Under the pieces are notes generated by a model. That model saw only the letters and a program-made list of their open reading frames with translations, was not told where the DNA came from and ran no database searches. A DNA stretch of 64,000 nucleotides from Geomonas anaerohicana (lineage in GTDB: Bacteria > Desulfobacterota > Desulfuromonadia > Geobacterales > Geobacteraceae): positions 1 to 64,000 of the forward strand of contig NZ_JAEMHL010000012.1 of NCBI RefSeq assembly GCF_016458305.1, given 5' to 3'. A program made the translations under genes and the position numbers. This document shows, in pieces, positions 33,561-41,769 of this stretch. Position 1 is the first letter of the stretch. Each line of letters opens with the position of its first letter.

Positions 33561-33593
33561 AAAAAAAGCCCCGGTCGCCGGACCGGGGCTTTT
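33561..33593 (-). terminator. rplS operon terminator
   Basis: A 9-bp GC stem GCCCCGGTC (33568-33576) / GACCGGGGC (33581-33589) with a 4-base loop and flanking A/T pairs. On the minus strand T7 follows. It lies 17 bases after the rplS stop codon, so the ffh-to-rplS unit probably ends here and rnhB is read separately. Confidence 0.85.
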
Positions 33594-33609
33594 ACGGAAT
33601 CTCGTGCCC

Positions 33610-33966
33610 TTACTGAGCGGCGACGTACTTCCTTTCTTTGATCCTGGAAGCCTTGCCGCGCAGCTTGCGCAGGTAGTACAGCTTCGCACGACGAACCTGG
33701 CCGCGGGTCACTACTTCGATCGCCTCGATGGACGGCGAGTGCAGCGGGAACACCCTCTCAACGCCAACGCCGTTGGAGATCTTCCTCACGGTGAAGGACT
33801 CACGGATACCGCCGTTCTGACGGCCGAGGCAAACGCCCTGGAAAGCCTGGATACGGCTCTTGTCGCCCTCGACGATCTTTACCTGCACCTTGATGGTGTC
33901 GCCCGGAACGAAAACCGGGATGTTCTTCTTCATCTGTGCCATTTCAATTGCGTCAATCTTGTTCAT
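33610..33966 (-). CDS. rplS: 50S ribosomal protein L19
   Basis: A 118-residue protein at the 30S/50S interface. The start [41 protein letters not shown] and [15 protein letters not shown] are diagnostic. It is the last gene before a strong terminator in the conserved rpsP-rimM-trmD-rplS block. Confidence 0.97.
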   Translation of the reverse strand: MNKIDAIEMAQMKKNIPVFVPGDTIKVQVKIVEGDKSRIQAFQGVCLGRQNGGIRESFTVRKISNGVGVERVFPLHSPSIEAIEVVTRGQVRRAKLYYLRKLRGKASRIKERKYVAAQ

Positions 33967-34061
33967 TTGGTACTTCCTCCCTTATCTGGAACCTCTAGTC
34001 ATAAGACTTAATACTGACAGTGAACCTGCGTTACTCGACTACTAACCTATGCGTCCGGCGC

Positions 34062-34631
34062 CTAGCGCCCGAAAAGCCTGTCCAGCATGATCGATGCCGC
34101 GGAACGTACCGAGAGGTGGTTGTACTCACCCGCCCCCTTGATCGGCTCCAGCACCAGATCGCTCTTGTTGAACACCTGCTCGATGAGCCCCCAGCCGGTT
34201 CCCAGCAGCAGCAAGTAAGGCTGCTCGGGGTCGGCGTCGATGAGCCCCTTCAGTTCGGCGAAGCTCACGCTGTTGGGCCTGCCGGAGGCGCCGGTGACGA
34301 CGACCTTGGGCCTGCGCCCGGTGCGGCTCTCGATGTCGGCGATGGTCGACTCCAGCGACTCTTCGCACTGCAGCGTTTCCAGCGCCATCTTCCGCTTGGG
34401 GTTGTAGGTGGAACCCCAACCGGTGAGCCAGTGCTCCCGCACCTTCCCAACGAGCTTTATCTGCTCCTCAACCGGGGTCACGATGTAGTAGCGGGCCAGA
34501 CCGAAGGTCCGGGTCAACCGCGCCATGTCGTGGATGTCCAGGTTGGTTACCGAGGTCGCCACCACGTCCTTGTGCTTGTCGTACACCGGGAAGTGGATCA
34601 GCGCCATGCTGAAATTCGCCGCCGAGGTCAT
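34062..34631 (-). CDS. SPOUT-type RNA methyltransferase (Methyltrn_RNA_4 family)
   Basis: A 189-residue protein inserted between trmD and rplS, as in several deltaproteobacteria and thermophiles. It starts [41 protein letters not shown] and the C-terminal [20 protein letters not shown] resemble the SAM-binding trefoil knot. The ATG overlaps the trmD stop (ATGA). The target RNA and base are unknown. Confidence 0.85.
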   Translation of the reverse strand: MTSAANFSMALIHFPVYDKHKDVVATSVTNLDIHDMARLTRTFGLARYYIVTPVEEQIKLVGKVREHWLTGWGSTYNPKRKMALETLQCEESLESTIADIESRTGRRPKVVVTGASGRPNSVSFAELKGLIDADPEQPYLLLLGTGWGLIEQVFNKSDLVLEPIKGAGEYNHLSVRSAASIMLDRLFGR

Positions 34632-35380
34632 GCCGTCCCCTTGGTCAGGTGGGGATCCAGCCCCAGCTCCTTCAGAAGTTTCTTGTCCTGTTTGCTCCAC
34701 TCGATCCCGTCGAGGAGTTCGGGACGTGAGGCGAGCGTTCTCCTGATCTGTTCCTTCCTGCGCCACTTGGCGATCTCGGCATGGTTGCCGGAAAGGAGGA
34801 TGTCGGGAACCTTCTCGCCCCTGAATTCGGGGGGCCTGGTGTACTGCGGGTACTCCAAAAGCCCGTCTGCAAATGAATCGTACTGGGCCGACTCTTCGTG
34901 CCCCAGTACCGCCGGCACCAGCCGGGACACCGCGTCGACGATCACCATGGCGGCGATCTCTCCGCCGGTCAGGACGAAATCGCCCAGGGAGATCTCGTCA
35001 TCCACGAACAGGGTCCGTACCCGCTCGTCGACCCCTTCATAGCGGCCGCAGATGATGATGAGCCCTTCCTCGCGGGAAAGCTCCTGCGCCACCTGGTGCG
35101 TGAAGGGCCGCCCCCCCGGTGTGGTGAGGATCACCTTCGAGCCGGGCCGCTTTTCCTTGACCGCCTCGATGGCGCCCGCGAGCGGCTCGACCTTCATCAC
35201 CATCCCGGCGCCCCCGCCGTAAGGCGAGTCGTCGGCCGTGGCATGTTTGTCAAAGGCCCAGTCGCGGATGTTGTGCAGACCGATCTCGATGAGCCCCTTG
35301 TCGCTCGCGCGCTTCAGGATGCTCTCGGTCATCGGTCCCTCGAACATGGCCGGGAACAGGGTCAGGATGTCGAACTTCAT
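34628..35380 (-). CDS. trmD: tRNA (guanine-37-N1)-methyltransferase
   Basis: A 250-residue SPOUT enzyme that protects the reading frame by m1G37 modification. It starts [37 protein letters not shown] and the loop [15 protein letters not shown] are diagnostic. Its start overlaps the rimM stop by 4 bases and its stop overlaps the next gene, so the three are coupled. Confidence 0.97.
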   Translation of the reverse strand: MKFDILTLFPAMFEGPMTESILKRASDKGLIEIGLHNIRDWAFDKHATADDSPYGGGAGMVMKVEPLAGAIEAVKEKRPGSKVILTTPGGRPFTHQVAQELSREEGLIIICGRYEGVDERVRTLFVDDEISLGDFVLTGGEIAAMVIVDAVSRLVPAVLGHEESAQYDSFADGLLEYPQYTRPPEFRGEKVPDILLSGNHAEIAKWRRKEQIRRTLASRPELLDGIEWSKQDKKLLKELGLDPHLTKGTA

Positions 35381-35895
35381 AGATCGAGCAGCCCCTCGGG
35401 AAGAGAGACCGTCATGCGACCTGCCGCCAGGTCAACAGACAATACGACGTCCTCGAGCGCGGGGATGAGTACCTCGCGCCCGTGGTGTTTGACCACGTAG
35501 ACGTCGTTGCTGCCGGTTTCAATGATATCGACCAGCTCACCCAGCTCTTCCCCGTCCGACGTTACCACCTGGAGCCCCAGGAGGTCGGACCAGTAGAACT
35601 CGTCGTCAGGGAGTTCCGGGAGCGCCACCCGGTCGGCGTAGATCTCGCTGCCGACCAGGTGCAGCACCTGGTTGATGTTGTCAAACGGCTTCAGGGTCAG
35701 GATGATCCTTTTGCCGTTGGGCTTGGCGGAAACCACGGAGAACTCTTCCATGGCCCCTTTCGGAGACTTGATGAAAACGCACGTTAACTGCGAGATACTC
35801 GAAGCATCCCCCGCAAAGGGAATGACCCGCAACTGTCCCCTGATCCCGTGTGTACCCTGGATCTTGCCAATCAATAACTTTTTACTACCAGACAT
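35377..35895 (-). CDS. rimM: ribosome maturation factor RimM
   Basis: A 172-residue 30S maturation factor with an N-terminal RimM beta-barrel ([19 protein letters not shown]) and a C-terminal PRC-barrel ([25 protein letters not shown], then [10 protein letters not shown]). It lies 3 bases after khpA and overlaps trmD by 4. Confidence 0.96.
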   Translation of the reverse strand: MSGSKKLLIGKIQGTHGIRGQLRVIPFAGDASSISQLTCVFIKSPKGAMEEFSVVSAKPNGKRIILTLKPFDNINQVLHLVGSEIYADRVALPELPDDEFYWSDLLGLQVVTSDGEELGELVDIIETGSNDVYVVKHHGREVLIPALEDVVLSVDLAAGRMTVSLPEGLLDL

Positions 35896-35898
35896 CTA

Positions 35899-36129
35899 TC
35901 ACTCTACGATTTTAAGGATGGCTTTCTTGTTATCCTTTGTTGAGACAGCGTTGAGCAAAGTACGGATCGCTTTTGCCGTGCGACCCTCCTTGCCGATGAT
36001 ACGCCCCATGTCCTCTTTTGCGACGGTCAGCTTGATTACGTTGGTCTCTTCTTCCAACTCCTCGGTTGCTTTCACCTGGGTAGGATCGTCTACGAGTGCC
36101 CTGGCGATGGTCTCAACAAGCTCTTTCAT
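35899..36129 (-). CDS. khpA: KH-domain RNA-binding protein KhpA
   Basis: A 76-residue single KH domain with the RNA-binding GxxG loop in GRIIGKEGR. It belongs to the KhpA/YlqC family, always found between rpsP and rimM, and binds RNA with KhpB in other bacteria. The ATG at 36129 begins MKELVETIARALVD. Confidence 0.95.
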   Translation of the reverse strand: MKELVETIARALVDDPTQVKATEELEEETNVIKLTVAKEDMGRIIGKEGRTAKAIRTLLNAVSTKDNKKAILKIVE

Positions 36130-36179
36130 GTCGCTATCCTCTGTAGTGTGGGATGCCGGCTGGCCGGTACTAAGAGATA

Positions 36180-36446
36180 TTAAGCGGCAGGGGCGACGAA
36201 CTTCTCCCAGATGCCGGTCTTCTTCAGGATCTGCTTGACGGTGTCGGTCGGCTGAGCGCCCTTGCCGAGCCACTCCAGAGTCTTCCCTTCTTCCAGGTTG
36301 TAAACCGCCGGGTTTTTGTTCGGGTCGTAGGTACCGACGTTCTCGATGAAGCGCCCGTCCCTGCGGCTACGGCAGTCAGCAACCACTACCTGGTAAAAGG
36401 GTTTCTTCTTAGCGCCCGCACGTGCAAGTCTGATCTTTATTGCCAT
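36180..36446 (-). CDS. rpsP: 30S ribosomal protein S16
   Basis: An 88-residue small-subunit protein. The start [21 protein letters not shown] and [17 protein letters not shown] are diagnostic. Second gene of the ffh-led block. Confidence 0.97.
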   Translation of the reverse strand: MAIKIRLARAGAKKKPFYQVVVADCRSRRDGRFIENVGTYDPNKNPAVYNLEEGKTLEWLGKGAQPTDTVKQILKKTGIWEKFVAPAA

Positions 36447-36553
36447 TTCTTCCTCCTGGTGTTCTCGGATCCTTGAGATCCGCCATTGCGTGTATTGTGT
36501 TTACGGTTTTGGTAACTGTATCTGAGTTGATGCAATAGTCAAAGGCAACCGGC

Positions 36554-37915
36554 TTAAAAGGGGAGCATCCCTTTACCCATGCCTTTCATCCCTTTCATAA
36601 GACCCTTCGGTCCCATCTTCTGCAACTGCTTGACCACCTTCTGAGCTTCGGTGAAACGCTTTAAGAGCTGGTTCACTTCCTGGACGCTGGTGCCGCTACC
36701 CTTGGCGATCCTCAAACGGCGGCTGCCGTTGATGATGGTGTGGTTGGCGCGCTCCTTGGGAGTCATCGAGTCGATGATCGCCTCGATCCTTTTCAGCTCC
36801 TTCTCGGAAGGCTGGGCGCCCTGCATCTGCTTCATCGCCTTACCCATCCCCGGGATCAGGTTCATGATCGATTCGAGCGAGCCCATCTTCTTGATCTGCT
36901 GCAGCTGGTTGCGGAAGTCCTCGAGATCGAACTGCCCGCTCTTCTTCATCTTCTGCTGCAGACGCTCGGCTTCCTTCTCGTCGAAGGTGGCCTGCGCCTT
37001 CTCGATCAGGGTGAGCACGTCGCCCATGCCGAGGATGCGGGAGACCAGGCGGTCGGCGTGGAACACGTCCAGCGCGTCCAGCTTTTCACCCAAGCCTACA
37101 AACTTAACAGGTTTTCCGGTGACCGCCTTGATGGAAAGCGCCGCGCCACCCTTGGCGTCGCCGTCGAGCTTGGTCAGGATGACGCCGGTGATGCCGAGGC
37201 GGTCGTTGAAGCCCTGGGCCACGTTGACCGCTTCCTGGCCGGTCATGGCGTCGGCCACGAACAGGATCTCGCGCGGAGCCAGCTCGTCGCGGATACCTTC
37301 CAGCTCCTCCATCAGGTAATCGTCGATCTGGTGGCGGCCGGCTGTATCGAAGATGACGACGTCGAAACCGTTCAGGGTCGCGTAGCGGTGTGCATCGCGG
37401 CAGATGTCCAGCGGCTTCTGGGTGGCCTCCGAGCCGAACACCTCGATGTCGAGCTGGCGGCCGAGCACCTTCAACTGCTCGATAGCGGCCGGGCGGTACA
37501 CGTCGGCCGGGACCAGGAGCGGCTTCTTCCTTTGCGCCTTGAGGTACTTGGCCAACTTGCCGCACGAAGTCGTCTTACCGGCACCCTGCAGGCCGACCAG
37601 CATGATCGCCACCGGCGGCTTGGCCGCCAGGTCCAGCGAGTTATCCTCGCTGCCGCCCATGAGGAGCACCAGCTCGTCGTGGACGATCTTGATCACCTGC
37701 TGCCCGGGGGCAAGGCTCTGCAACACCTCGGTGCCGATGGCACGGGTGCGTACCTTTTCGACAAAATCCTTGACGACCTTGAAATTAACGTCGGCTTCCA
37801 GCAGCGCAAGACGCACCTCGCGCAGCGCATCCTTGACGTTATCCTCGGTCATTACCCCCTGGCCGCGGAGCTTCTTGAAGACCAGGTCGAGTTTATCGGA
37901 AAGAGTGGCGAACAT
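36554..37915 (-). CDS. ffh: signal recognition particle protein
   Basis: A 453-residue GTPase that targets nascent membrane proteins. The N domain (1-90) is followed by the G domain with P-loop VGLQGAGKTT, DTAGRHQ and TKLDGDAKGG, then a methionine-rich M domain from about 300 ending in GLMKGMKGMGKGMLPF, which binds signal peptides and 4.5S RNA. First gene of the block, with promoter at 38012-38041. Confidence 0.97.
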   Translation of the reverse strand: MFATLSDKLDLVFKKLRGQGVMTEDNVKDALREVRLALLEADVNFKVVKDFVEKVRTRAIGTEVLQSLAPGQQVIKIVHDELVLLMGGSEDNSLDLAAKPPVAIMLVGLQGAGKTTSCGKLAKYLKAQRKKPLLVPADVYRPAAIEQLKVLGRQLDIEVFGSEATQKPLDICRDAHRYATLNGFDVVIFDTAGRHQIDDYLMEELEGIRDELAPREILFVADAMTGQEAVNVAQGFNDRLGITGVILTKLDGDAKGGAALSIKAVTGKPVKFVGLGEKLDALDVFHADRLVSRILGMGDVLTLIEKAQATFDEKEAERLQQKMKKSGQFDLEDFRNQLQQIKKMGSLESIMNLIPGMGKAMKQMQGAQPSEKELKRIEAIIDSMTPKERANHTIINGSRRLRIAKGSGTSVQEVNQLLKRFTEAQKVVKQLQKMGPKGLMKGMKGMGKGMLPF

Positions 37916-38011
37916 CAGTAAACCTATAAGTCTGCGAAATATCGCGTTTATTTTCTCAGAAAAAACACGCGGGCCGGCAAAAGCGCACAGGTATCCCGCG
38001 GCAAGAGAGTC

Positions 38012-38041
38012 ACTTTAGTGGATAATGTCGCAAATTGTCAA
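38012..38041 (-). promoter_or_regulatory. promoter of the ffh-rpsP-rplS block
   Basis: Minus-strand -35 TTGACA (38036-38041), 18-base spacer and -10 TAAAGT (38012-38017). About 100 bases upstream of the ffh start codon. Confidence 0.6.
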
Positions 38042-38096
38042 GCGAAATTATCGGTAACAACGTCAGTTACAGCCGCACCAGCATGGCTTCCCAAGT

Positions 38097-38133
38097 TACC
38101 CTCTCCCTCCGGGAGTGGGGCGAGGGGAGGGAC
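38097..38133. repeat. dispersed hairpin repeat, family B (partial)
   Basis: A single half: ACCCTCTCCCTCCGGGAGTG followed by GGGCGAGGGGAGGG. It ends just before the yedF stop codon. Confidence 0.5.
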
Positions 38134-38136
38134 ACG

Positions 38137-38727
38137 CTACAACCGTACCACCGAGCGTGCGGTGAGCATGGTTTCGGCGATGGTGAACATGTTGGTCACC
38201 CCTCCCGCCGCCAGGGTCTCCTTCTTCTTGAAGAAGTCGAGGCAGATGCCGCAGGAGAGCACCTCGACGCCGCGGTTGCCCAACTCGTTCAGGGTCTCCA
38301 CCACCTCGGACCCCTCGGCGGCAAGGAGGACGCCGGTATTGACGAAGAAGATCCGGTCCGGCAGCTCGCTCATGTCGAGAAGCGTCATGATGAAGTTTTT
38401 CATCAGAAGGCGCCCCAACTCCTCCGGGCCGTCTCCCATCCGGTCGGAACCGATCAGCATCACGGTCGGACCGGCGGCAGCGGCAGGGGCGGGTGCCGAC
38501 TCGCGCGCGGCGGTGGCACCCGGGCCGGTGATGGTGAAGGCGAAGCCGTCTTCGAGCTGTTCCTCGTGCACCTGGTAGCCGCGCCCCTGCGCGAAGCGCT
38601 TCACGTTCTCGCGCGGTGCGCCGTCATCGAGCAGCACGTGCAGTTCCCCCTGCGCCGACTCAAGCGCCCGTTTCACCTGCACCACCGGCAGCGGGCAGGC
38701 CATCCCCCTCACGTCAAGCTTGTTCAT
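38137..38727 (-). CDS. yedF: YedF-family sulfurtransferase-like selenium metabolism protein
   Basis: A 196-residue two-domain protein. Residues 1-70 are TusA-like with the CPxP motif (ACPLPVVQVK, Cys11). Residues 85-196 are a DsrE-like domain (TVMLIGSDRMGDG, then EVLSCGICLDFF with a Cys pair). The family is linked to selenium metabolism because it co-occurs with selenocysteine genes. The preceding DUF3343 gene overlaps it by 14 bases, the usual arrangement. Cellular role is not established. Confidence 0.9.
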   Translation of the reverse strand: MNKLDVRGMACPLPVVQVKRALESAQGELHVLLDDGAPRENVKRFAQGRGYQVHEEQLEDGFAFTITGPGATAARESAPAPAAAAGPTVMLIGSDRMGDGPEELGRLLMKNFIMTLLDMSELPDRIFFVNTGVLLAAEGSEVVETLNELGNRGVEVLSCGICLDFFKKKETLAAGGVTNMFTIAETMLTARSVVRL

Positions 38728-38986
38728 GGTCGTCTCCTATCTTTACGAAGCTGTCTCCGTTTTTTCTGTACAGGTCGCCCGGCAAAAGTCCCGCCGCGGC
38801 AAGCGCCCCCTCCACCTCGCCCCTGATGTCCTCCGCGTACCTGATAGCCAGGCCGCAGTCGGCGGCGAGCGCGCGCGGCGCCGGGATGAGTTGTATTTTG
38901 AGCTGCTTATCCTTCAAGAGCCGTTCCGCCTCCATCACGCGGTGGATGGAATTGAAGATGGCCACGAAATCTCCGTCTTTTATCAC
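38714..38986 (-). CDS. DUF3343 protein (partner of YedF)
   Basis: A 90-residue protein beginning MIKDGDFVAIFNSIHRVMEAE and containing PAPRALAADCGLAIR; the conserved Cys is likely functional. DUF3343 proteins are found beside selenium and sulfur carrier genes and are thought to take part in sulfur or selenium delivery. Overlap with yedF implies coupled translation. Confidence 0.88.
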   Translation of the reverse strand: MIKDGDFVAIFNSIHRVMEAERLLKDKQLKIQLIPAPRALAADCGLAIRYAEDIRGEVEGALAAAGLLPGDLYRKNGDSFVKIGDDHEQA

Positions 38987-39030
38987 AGCAACTCCTTATC
39001 CTGGTTGAAAAGCAAAGCCATAGAAGCACA

Positions 39031-39059
39031 TTGACAAAGAGAGGTCAAACCCATACTAT
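39031..39059 (+). promoter_or_regulatory. promoter of the small membrane protein and dciA-like gene
   Basis: -35 TTGACA (39031-39036), 17-base spacer and -10 TACTAT (39054-39059), 20 bases upstream of the next start codon. Confidence 0.6.
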
Positions 39060-39079
39060 TACCGACCCGAGAGGTAAAC

Positions 39080-39343
39080 ATGGAAACAGTGCTTTACGCA
39101 GCGGCACTCGTAGTTGTGGCCACGTTGATCAACATCCCGCTGGGGTACCAGAGACAGTCCTACCCGAAGTTCTCCTTCGGCTGGTATTTCTACGTCCACA
39201 TCTCCATCCCCGCCATCATCTACTTCAGGATCAAGACCGGGCTGGGCTGGGGATTCATTCCCTTCAGCATATCCAGCGCCGTATTGGGCCAGATCATCGG
39301 CGGCAGGATGTACCGCAAGAGACACCCGATTGACGAAGAATAA
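39080..39343 (+). CDS. small integral membrane protein
   Basis: An 87-residue protein with three hydrophobic segments (about 4-22, 35-52 and 57-75) and a basic C-terminus (GGRMYRKRHPIDEE). GYQRQSYPKFSFGWYFYVHISIPAIIYFR is the most distinctive part. It overlaps the next gene by 14 bases. No family recognised. Confidence 0.8.
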   Translation: METVLYAAALVVVATLINIPLGYQRQSYPKFSFGWYFYVHISIPAIIYFRIKTGLGWGFIPFSISSAVLGQIIGGRMYRKRHPIDEE

Positions 39344-39806
39344 GCGTCCCAAGATGAAAAGGCCGGCGCCGGTCACCGACCTTCTCACCGCCCTTTTGCG
39401 CGGCACCCCGGCCGAGCTGAGGCTCAAGGAGGGGCGCATCTGGGAAGTCTGGGACGAAGCCGTCGGCGACAAGATCGCGGCGCATGCCCAGCCTGCCACC
39501 TTCCGCGAAGGCACCCTCACCCTCCACGTCGACAGTCCTCCCTGGCTGCAGCAACTCACCTACCTGAAGAAAGAGTTGATCACCAAGGTGAACGAAGCCC
39601 TCGACCAGGAACTCGTCAAAGAGATCCAGCTCAAGAGCGGCAAAGTCAGAAAACCCGCCGCCACCGTCATCAAGAAACCCGCCCGGCGCGAACTGAGTGC
39701 GGAGGAGCAAGCTTGGGCCAAGGAGCAGGCCGAGTCCGCCGCCGACCCCGAACTGCGCGCCATCTTCGAGAGCCTGATCCGCAGGGACCGGGAACACAGG
39801 GGCTAG
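39330..39806 (+). CDS. DUF721 protein, DciA-like replicative helicase loader family
   Basis: A 158-residue DUF721 protein. The DciA-like core lies at about 15-95 (VWDEAVGDKIAAHAQPATFREGTLTLHVDSPPWLQQL). The C-terminal part is charged. DUF721/DciA is the ancestral DnaB loader in many bacteria, so this is a plausible helicase loader for this organism. The start is TTG at 39330; an ATG 24 bases downstream is an alternative. The last codons and the stop TAG lie in a heptamer repeat array. Confidence 0.85.
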   Translation: MTKNKRPKMKRPAPVTDLLTALLRGTPAELRLKEGRIWEVWDEAVGDKIAAHAQPATFREGTLTLHVDSPPWLQQLTYLKKELITKVNEALDQELVKEIQLKSGKVRKPAATVIKKPARRELSAEEQAWAKEQAESAADPELRAIFESLIRRDREHRG

Positions 39807-39833
39807 GGACTAGGGGCTGGGGACTAGCAAAAC
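39799..39833 (+). repeat. heptamer array (GGGGCTA family) overlapping the DUF721 gene stop
   Basis: Four 7-base units GGGGCTA, GGGACTA, GGGGCTG, GGGACTA (39799-39826) followed by GCAAAACC. The DUF721 stop codon TAG (39804-39806) lies in the first unit, in the same phase as at rluD. Confidence 0.8.
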
Positions 39834-39846
39834 CTGTCATCCTAAC

Positions 39847-40176
39847 CTACGCCTTTGCCTGCAGTGAACGTTGCAGTGAACGCAGCATTCTTCCCAGTTC
39901 ATCGCACTGTCGCAGGAGATTCCCGATCATGAGCTGCGTTTCCAGTTCGGCCAGCGAGCCCAAGCTAATCGTAAGAAAATGCAGAAATTCCTTCCTGGAG
40001 CCGCGGGCATGCCCTTCTGCTATATTCGAGGGGACAGAGACTGCAGCCCTCTGTATCTGGCTGGTTAAACCAAAGATTTCAGTCTTCGGAAACGACCCTG
40101 TCAATGCATAAACTTGCCCAACCAGTTCCACCCCAACCTGCCACACTTTCAAGTCACGGTAGCTGCGAACATCCAT
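39847..40176 (-). CDS. four-helix-bundle protein (23S rRNA intervening-sequence protein family)
   Basis: A 109-residue all-helical protein with the family phrases DLKVWQVGVELV, LTSQIQRAAVSVPSNIAEG and FLTISLGSLAELETQL. Relatives are encoded inside intervening sequences of 23S rRNA genes or as solitary genes; they form pentameric bundles of unknown role. Here the gene stands alone between inverted GGGGCTA heptamer arrays, with its ribosome site (AGGAGG) right after CAAAACC. It may be a repeat-associated cassette. Confidence 0.88.
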   Translation of the reverse strand: MDVRSYRDLKVWQVGVELVGQVYALTGSFPKTEIFGLTSQIQRAAVSVPSNIAEGHARGSRKEFLHFLTISLGSLAELETQLMIGNLLRQCDELGRMLRSLQRSLQAKA

Positions 40177-40187
40177 GGTCCGCCTCC

Positions 40188-40226
40188 TGGTTTTGCCTTT
40201 ACTAGCCCCTAGCCCCTAGCCCCTGC
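40188..40226 (-). repeat. heptamer array (GGGGCTA family) overlapping the TrmN6-type gene stop
   Basis: Minus strand: CAGGGGCTAG then two more GGGGCTA units (40203-40223), then TAAAGGCAAAACC. The stop codon TAG of the methyltransferase gene (40216-40218) lies in the array, in the same phase as in the two other arrays. Confidence 0.8.
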
Positions 40227-40956
40227 CTCTATAGATTCTTTTTTTCTCCTCAGAGTAACCACCGGCCTCGCCTCTGACCATCAGCGGCGGTTCCACCTTC
40301 AGCTCTCCCGTTCTCCCTTTCGCCAACTCGATCATGAACATCCTGGCATCCATCGAGCTGTTGCCGTGCACCATGCGCAATCGCAGGGGCGCGAGCTTTT
40401 GCTGGGCGGCCTGCGCCATCAACTCCGCCAGACGGCAGGTATGGTAGATGAGGCAGATGCGACCGGAAGGTTTCACCAGGTACTTCGCCGCCGCCAGAAA
40501 ATCGGCCAACGTCGCGCTCGTTTCATGGCGGGCCTCGTCGCGCCCGGCGCGGGGGCTGATCTTTCCCGTCCCCGGTCGGCGGTAGGGAGGATTGGAGACC
40601 ACGAGGTCAAAGCTGTCCACGGGAAAATGCGTCTTCAGTGACAGGACGTCATCCTCGACGATGCGTACCCGGTCCGTGAGGCTGTTCAGCGCGACGTTGC
40701 GGTTAGCGATGTCCGCCATCACCTGTTGGAACTCGATCGCGGTCACCGAGGAATTTTGAGCCAGGCGTGCCAGGAGCAGTGCGATCACCCCGCACCCGGT
40801 CCCGAGGTCCGCGCATGACTCGCCGTCGCGGACCTTTGAGAAGTCCGCCAAAAGCAGCGGGTCCACCGAGAACCGGTACCCATGCCGCGGCTGAATGATG
40901 CGCAAGTCATACCCGGACAACTCATCCAGGGTTTCAAGTTCAGTTGTTACGACCAT
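40216..40956 (-). CDS. tRNA1(Val) A37 N6-methyltransferase-like enzyme
   Basis: A 246-residue Rossmann-fold SAM methyltransferase. Motif I is CADLGTGCGVIALLLA (about 48-63). The catalytic N6-adenine motif NPPY is at 122-125 (VVSNPPYRRPG). The N-terminal GYRFSVDPLLLADF is typical of the TrmN6/YfiC family, which methylates A37 of tRNA-Val. Length is normal. Specificity is assigned by similarity only. Confidence 0.87.
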   Translation of the reverse strand: MVVTTELETLDELSGYDLRIIQPRHGYRFSVDPLLLADFSKVRDGESCADLGTGCGVIALLLARLAQNSSVTAIEFQQVMADIANRNVALNSLTDRVRIVEDDVLSLKTHFPVDSFDLVVSNPPYRRPGTGKISPRAGRDEARHETSATLADFLAAAKYLVKPSGRICLIYHTCRLAELMAQAAQQKLAPLRLRMVHGNSSMDARMFMIELAKGRTGELKVEPPLMVRGEAGGYSEEKKRIYRGRG

Positions 40957-40990
40957 AAAAACCCAAGCACAAACATCAAAACCAATTTTC

Positions 40991-41181
40991 TAACGCAAAG
41001 CCGCAAAGACGCAAAGAAACACCTGTAAATCTAAGAGCTTTAGGTTTACCCAGAAATTCTTAGTGTCTTTGCGTCTTTGCATTAATAAATGGTTTTGTTT
41101 TTTTCAAAAGCTTGAAGGTCAAAGCCTTTGTTTTTCCCAAAAGAAGTTCTTAGCGCCTTTGCGTCTTTGCGTTAATAAATG
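40991..41181. repeat. octamer-repeat cluster upstream of the GxxExxY gene
   Basis: Three copies. 40991-41018 reads TAACGCAAAGCCGCAAAGAC (forward). 41056-41091 and 41147-41181 read TTTGCGTCTTTGCRTTAATA (reverse). The last two differ at only a few positions over 35 bases and are followed by AATAAATG. The rest of this 245-base gap has no recognisable gene. Confidence 0.75.
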
Positions 41182-41201
41182 TTTTTATGTCTTGTTTGTA
41201 G

Positions 41202-41582
41202 TCACAGACCATTTACTACCCTATGAATCCCATCCTTGACAAGCTTTTCACCAAAGTTGATGACCATCCCCAACTTCAGGTTCAGCATGCGCAGGTAAGT
41301 GAGGGTCTGTGATTCAAAGATGGAGTTGTACTGGCTGACGGCCTTCACTTCGACCACCACCAACTCTCCCACCAAAAGATCCAGCCTGAGCGGGACTGCC
41401 AATTCGTGACCTTTGTAAGTAACCGGCACCTCTAACTGCCGCCCCACTGGGAACCCACGTTGTTTCAACTCCCAGGCGAGGGCCTCCTCGTACACACATT
41501 CGAGAAGGCCAGGTCCACCCAGGTTTCGGTGAACCTCTACAGCACAAGCGAGGATATGGTTGCTCAACTCATTTTCCGTCAT
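41202..41582 (-). CDS. GxxExxY protein with PD-(D/E)XK nuclease-like motif
   Basis: A 126-residue protein. GxxExxY is GLLECVY at residues 25-31. A nuclease-like site is visible as Asp68 (LRLDLLV), Glu78 and Lys80 (VVVEVKAV), consistent with the PDDEXK_3 family. The ATG at 41582 follows GGAGG. Activity and role are unproven in this family. The gene is flanked by 25-bp identical direct repeats (41151-41175 and 41728-41752). Confidence 0.88.
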   Translation of the reverse strand: MTENELSNHILACAVEVHRNLGGPGLLECVYEEALAWELKQRGFPVGRQLEVPVTYKGHELAVPLRLDLLVGELVVVEVKAVSQYNSIFESQTLTYLRMLNLKLGMVINFGEKLVKDGIHRVVNGL

Positions 41583-41769
41583 CTCGCACCTCCAGGGCAT
41601 GAAGCGCAAAAGAGGAGCATATCGGGAAAAACAAGTTAATCAAAATTCATGCACGCGAAACCGGGCAACGCAAAGAAGCCCCTAGCCATGAGGAAAGTTT
41701 TTGGTTTTCCCCCAAAAAAGGTTTTCCTAGCGCCTTTGCGTCTTTGCGTTAAAAATAAAGGTTCTGCCT
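41583..41769. repeat. downstream copy of the octamer repeat, right flank of the GxxExxY gene
   Basis: A reverse-type copy (41726-41761) carries TAGCGCCTTTGCGTCTTTGC at 41728, identical over 25 bases to 41151-41175. A similar purine/pyrimidine stretch (TTTTCCC...AAAA) precedes both. It ends 8 bases before the stop codon of the YfhO-type gene. The remainder contains no gene. Confidence 0.65.
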
